Shown here: positions 6,377 through 9,128 of the stretch, piece by piece
How the letters are laid out: every line of letters starts with the position of its first letter
Position numbering within the stretch: position 1 is the stretch's first letter
Origin: Gammaproteobacteria bacterium
GTDB lineage: Bacteria > Pseudomonadota > Gammaproteobacteria > Arenicellales > JAOTYS01
DNA length: 9,128 nt
Reading direction: 5' to 3'
Assembly: GCA_029861795.1 (NCBI GenBank)
Contig: JAOTYS010000163.1
Coordinates: 1 to 9,128 of the forward strand
Position numbers and translations under genes: made by a program
Notes under the pieces: generated by a model
Database searches by the model: none
Seen by the model: only the letters and a program-made list of their open reading frames with translations
Told to the model about the DNA's origin: nothing

Positions 6377-7360
6377 GTGTTTTGGAAGAAAAAATCGTCT
6401 AGTAGTGCAGCAGGAAATCTCACGATTTTTTTCGCTTCTGATCTCCACGGCTCCACAGTTTGTTTCAAGAAGTTCGTAAACGGCGCGAAATTTTATGGGG
6501 CGAACGTATTAGTCCTGGGTGGCGACCTCACAGGAAAGGCTGTTATGCCTATCGCGAAGCAAAGCGATGGAAGTTATTTGGCAGCCCAATCCGGAGAAAC
6601 CACTCGCTTGTCTAGCAAAGAAGAAGTGGAGGAGTACAGCAGGCGCGTAACCAACATGGGCTTCTATCCAACAGTCATGTCCGAGGATGACTTCCAGGAA
6701 ATCAAGAATGATCCGGATAAACAGCACCAGTTGTTCAAGAAGCTTGTGGTGGAGCGGGTCGCGGAGTGGAGTGAGATCTCGGGGGAGAAACTAAAGGGGA
6801 CCGGTATCCCTCTTATCTCTGCGCCGGGCAATGACGATTTTTTCGAAATAGACGACGTTCTTAACAATTCGCCTCATGTGCAGTATCACGATATGGAAAT
6901 TACCGAGCTAGAAGGTTATGAGGTCCTGCACTGCGGTGGATCTACAAAAACACCGTGGGATACAGAGCGAGAATACACGGAGGAAGAATATCAGTCGAAG
7001 TTTGAGCAGCTCAACGCCAAGGTCAAGGACATGAATCGATGCATCTACAATGTTCACGTCCCACCTTACGGTACGGTGCTGGATAGCTGCCCCAAACTCG
7101 ATGAGAACTTAAAGGTAGTTTTTGATATGGGTAATCCGGTCAGCATGCACGCGGGTAGCAAGGCCCTTAATGATTCGATAGAGAAGCATCAACCACTGCT
7201 CGGCATACACGGACACATTCACGAGGGCCGTGGCAAGATAAACATTGGAAGAACGGTATGTGTCAATCCGGGAAGCGTTTATCCCGAAGGGATTCTTCAA
7301 GGAGCCTTAATAAAAATCAAGGGAGATAAAGTCACAGCGGTTAATATGACCCAGGGTTAG
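6377..7360 (+). CDS. Calcineurin-like metallophosphoesterase with long core insertions
   Basis: A 327-residue cytoplasmic protein with the metal-binding motifs of the calcineurin-like phosphoesterase superfamily in order. These are SDLHG (21-25; Asp22, His24), GGDLTGK (48-54; Asp50), PGNDD (150-154; Asn152), NVHVPP (225-230; His227) and GIHGHIHEG (276-284; His280, His282), with VNPGS (297-301) closing the fold as in YfcE/Icc-like phosphodiesterases. All the metal ligands are present, so an active dinuclear hydrolase is expected; the substrate is unknown. The first 14 residues are a short Lys/Ser-rich leader with no signal peptide. About 100 residues separate GGD from GND. This segment (roughly 55-148) is highly charged, probably helical, and much longer than in small YfcE-type enzymes. 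GTG start chosen on the ribosome site. The permease gene follows after 20 bases, so the two form an operon. Confidence 0.88.
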   Translation: MFWKKKSSSSAAGNLTIFFASDLHGSTVCFKKFVNGAKFYGANVLVLGGDLTGKAVMPIAKQSDGSYLAAQSGETTRLSSKEEVEEYSRRVTNMGFYPTVMSEDDFQEIKNDPDKQHQLFKKLVVERVAEWSEISGEKLKGTGIPLISAPGNDDFFEIDDVLNNSPHVQYHDMEITELEGYEVLHCGGSTKTPWDTEREYTEEEYQSKFEQLNAKVKDMNRCIYNVHVPPYGTVLDSCPKLDENLKVVFDMGNPVSMHAGSKALNDSIEKHQPLLGIHGHIHEGRGKINIGRTVCVNPGSVYPEGILQGALIKIKGDKVTAVNMTQG

Positions 7361-7380
7361 CGCCCAGGAGGAGATAACTA

Positions 7381-8994
7381 ATGAATACGGCAACCAATGG
7401 CGAACAACGCATATTTCTGCGTAAAGCATCGGGACTGGTTCGCACAGCTGGAGGACTCGATACCTTTATATATAACCTCGGGCTGGTCAGCGTCGGTCTA
7501 GGCATAGCTAGCATCATGCTCTACGGACCTGCCTACTACCCCGGCGGTAACCTGCTGTGGAGCTTCTTGCTGGCGGGTGTGGCGATGGCACTGATTGCGT
7601 TTGGATTCATTACGTGGACCGTAACGCTGCCACGGTCCGGCGGCGTCTACGTGTTTGGTTCTCGTATTCTGCCGCCCTCCATCGCACTCACCATGAGCCT
7701 GGTGGAGATAACCGCGTGGTTATTCTATTGTGCTATTGCAGCATACTGGATCATTCTTTTGGGGATATCTCCGGCCCTGACCTTCGCCGGTTACCTCACG
7801 GGAAGTGAGGGCTTACAAAAAGCGGGTGCTTGGGTTGTTGAACCCTGGCCTCTGTTTATCGGCGGTTCTCTTATTCTAATCTTATCCGGAATTATCCTGT
7901 CGGCGGGGATGAAGTTTTACCTGCTGACACAAAAAATTGTGTTTTCCAGTGCAATGATACTGACTGTCGTTCTAATAGTGGTCTTGCTAACTGGGTCCAA
8001 TGAAGAGTTTGTGGCTAACTTCAACTCACTAATGGGTCCCATTTTGGGGGTCGATAGTCCCTACCAAGCAATCATCGATTCTGCCAGGGAAAACGGCTGG
8101 ATCTGGGACGGTGAAACAGACTGGAAGCAAACTTGGCTGGTATCCAACTGGCCGTTCTTGCCATTAGTAGGCGCGGCGTTCTCCATTGCAATCGGTGGAG
8201 AGATCAAGTCAGTTGAGCGTTCCCAGAGCTGGGGCATGCTGGGGGCTGTGGTCAGCGCGGTGGTTATTTGGTTGATCGTTGCATCTCTTTGCAACAGCGT
8301 GTTTGGTTATGATTTCCTAGGCAGTGCCGGGTACAACTTACTGGAAGGTGTGGGGATCCAGACTGATCCCACTATTACCCTGTTGGCAGGGGTGCTCACA
8401 CTTTCTCCGTTAATCTGTATTTTGGTGTCATTGGGGTTTATTTGCTGGATGTGGATGTGGATCCCAGGGATGCATACGTTTGGTGTACGGGCGATCGTGG
8501 CTTGGTCGTTTGATCGCGTTGCGCCGGAGGCATGGGGCAAGATTTCTCCCACTCGCCATACGCCAATCGTCGCGATCATATTTACCATGATTGTTAACAT
8601 CATCTTTATGTATTTGTTCGTGTTCTCAGGATTCTTCTCGAGCATCGTGATACTGATCGAAGCCGCGGTGTTGGCATGGAGTGTGGTGCTGGGGGCGGGT
8701 ATTTTCTTCCCCTATATGCGCCCGCAGATCTATGAAAAATCCCCGATCGCTAAGCGGACCATACTCGGACTGCCGATGATGACAGTGGCCTGCGCGTTGG
8801 GCTTCCTCGCGTCGCAGTTTTACTTCTGGACCTTGTGGTCGGATCCGGTCGCCGCCGGGCACGATCCACAACAGCTCGCCATCGTTGCTGGCGTTTTCGT
8901 CATAGGTTTTGCGTTCTATTTCGTGATGAAGATGTTGCGCAAATCCCAAGGCGTAGACGTTACATTGGCGTTTAAGGAAATTCCTATCGAGTAG
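7381..8994 (+). CDS. APC-superfamily amino acid permease
   Basis: A 537-residue inner-membrane protein with about 12 hydrophobic segments and a cytoplasmic N-terminus without a signal peptide. APC hallmarks are the glycine-rich first helix (NLGLVSVGLGIASI, 32-45), the loop LPRSGGVYVFGSRIL (83-97) and GGEIKSVERSQSWGM (272-286), which resembles the conserved GE-x-R loop after helix 6. Also present is FDRVAPEAWGKISPTRHTP (377-395), like the DR-x-P loop before helix 9. Helix 6-7 and the long 205-257 loop are rich in Trp and acidic residues. Such permeases take up amino acids or related amines by proton or sodium symport or exchange; this substrate cannot be inferred. AGGAGG at 7366-7371 lies 9 bases before the ATG. 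It is downstream of the metallophosphoesterase in a two-gene unit and is followed by a terminator. Confidence 0.9.
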   Translation: MNTATNGEQRIFLRKASGLVRTAGGLDTFIYNLGLVSVGLGIASIMLYGPAYYPGGNLLWSFLLAGVAMALIAFGFITWTVTLPRSGGVYVFGSRILPPSIALTMSLVEITAWLFYCAIAAYWIILLGISPALTFAGYLTGSEGLQKAGAWVVEPWPLFIGGSLILILSGIILSAGMKFYLLTQKIVFSSAMILTVVLIVVLLTGSNEEFVANFNSLMGPILGVDSPYQAIIDSARENGWIWDGETDWKQTWLVSNWPFLPLVGAAFSIAIGGEIKSVERSQSWGMLGAVVSAVVIWLIVASLCNSVFGYDFLGSAGYNLLEGVGIQTDPTITLLAGVLTLSPLICILVSLGFICWMWMWIPGMHTFGVRAIVAWSFDRVAPEAWGKISPTRHTPIVAIIFTMIVNIIFMYLFVFSGFFSSIVILIEAAVLAWSVVLGAGIFFPYMRPQIYEKSPIAKRTILGLPMMTVACALGFLASQFYFWTLWSDPVAAGHDPQQLAIVAGVFVIGFAFYFVMKMLRKSQGVDVTLAFKEIPIE

Positions 8995-9025
8995 CGTTGT
9001 ATAGACAGTAGATAGTCCTCATAGT

Positions 9026-9091
9026 AGCCGCCAATACTGGCGCTGCGGCAACCCATCGGGTTTCGCACTAGGTATTGGCGGTTGTTTTTTT
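9026..9091 (+). terminator. Rho-independent terminator of the phosphoesterase-permease unit
   Basis: CCGCCAATAC (9028-9037) pairs perfectly with GTATTGGCGG (9072-9081), and A26/T83 plus a G-T pair extend the base of the stem. A run of seven T at 9085-9091 follows. The loop is itself structured: TGCG (9044-9047) with CGCA (9064-9067) and AACCC (9050-9054) with GGGTT (9058-9062). The 5' arm can also form a competing short hairpin, CGCCA (9029-9033) with TGGCG (9038-9042). It sits 31 bases after the permease stop. The 37 bases to the window end hold no identified feature. Confidence 0.88.
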
Positions 9092-9128
9092 GTATCAATC
9101 GGTGATCTTTTCTCTGAGGGAGAGCGTC

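Noticed and set aside
1..9128. CRISPR arrays, tRNA or rRNA genes, transposases, phage genes or direct-repeat attachment sites
   Set aside because: I saw no regularly spaced repeats, cloverleaf-like stretches, or mobile-element proteins on either strand.

Overview
The window looks bacterial. Several genes have purine-rich Shine-Dalgarno sequences, and ATG and GTG starts are both used. Base composition is moderate: lines counted by eye give roughly 55-63% GC in the F420 genes and about 45-47% in the grlR-like gene, the spacer after it and the start of the permease gene. The gene mix (fused FbiC, a GrlR-domain protein, a 6-phosphogluconate dehydrogenase-related protein) fits a Gram-negative, proteobacterium-like host that carries coenzyme F420 genes. 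No marker gene settles the taxonomy.

Left edge (1-597, minus strand): the N-terminal 199 codons of a 6-phosphogluconate dehydrogenase-family gene, cut by the window boundary. It is divergent from the next block across a 250-base spacer. Centre-left (848-5168, plus strand): the F420 block. It holds fbiC (fused CofG-CofH radical-SAM synthase of the deazaflavin FO), a stand-alone cofE (F420-0:gamma-glutamyl ligase) and cofD (transfer of a phospho-carboxylate moiety onto FO). The gaps are 75 and 49 bases, so the three probably form one operon. FO is made by FbiC, converted to F420-0 or dehydro-F420-0 by CofD, then glutamylated by CofE. CofC/FbiD, which makes the CofD substrate, and the nitroreductase-like C-terminal domain of mycobacterial FbiB are both absent here.

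Centre (5174-6110, minus strand): a single-domain EamA membrane transporter, convergent with cofD with only 5 bases between them, and upstream of it a small GrlR-domain protein. Right (6377-8994, plus strand): a two-gene unit of a metallophosphoesterase with a long insertion in its core and a 537-residue APC-superfamily amino acid permease. It is closed by a long hairpin terminator. The 266-base divergent spacer between the grlR-like gene and the phosphoesterase holds a perfect 14-base AT-rich palindrome overlapping a candidate promoter.

The best-supported biology is F420 biosynthesis. The most open questions are which three-carbon acid this CofD uses, what the divergent dehydrogenase has to do with F420, and what the phosphoesterase-permease pair does. 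I see no strong evidence for a wholly new system.
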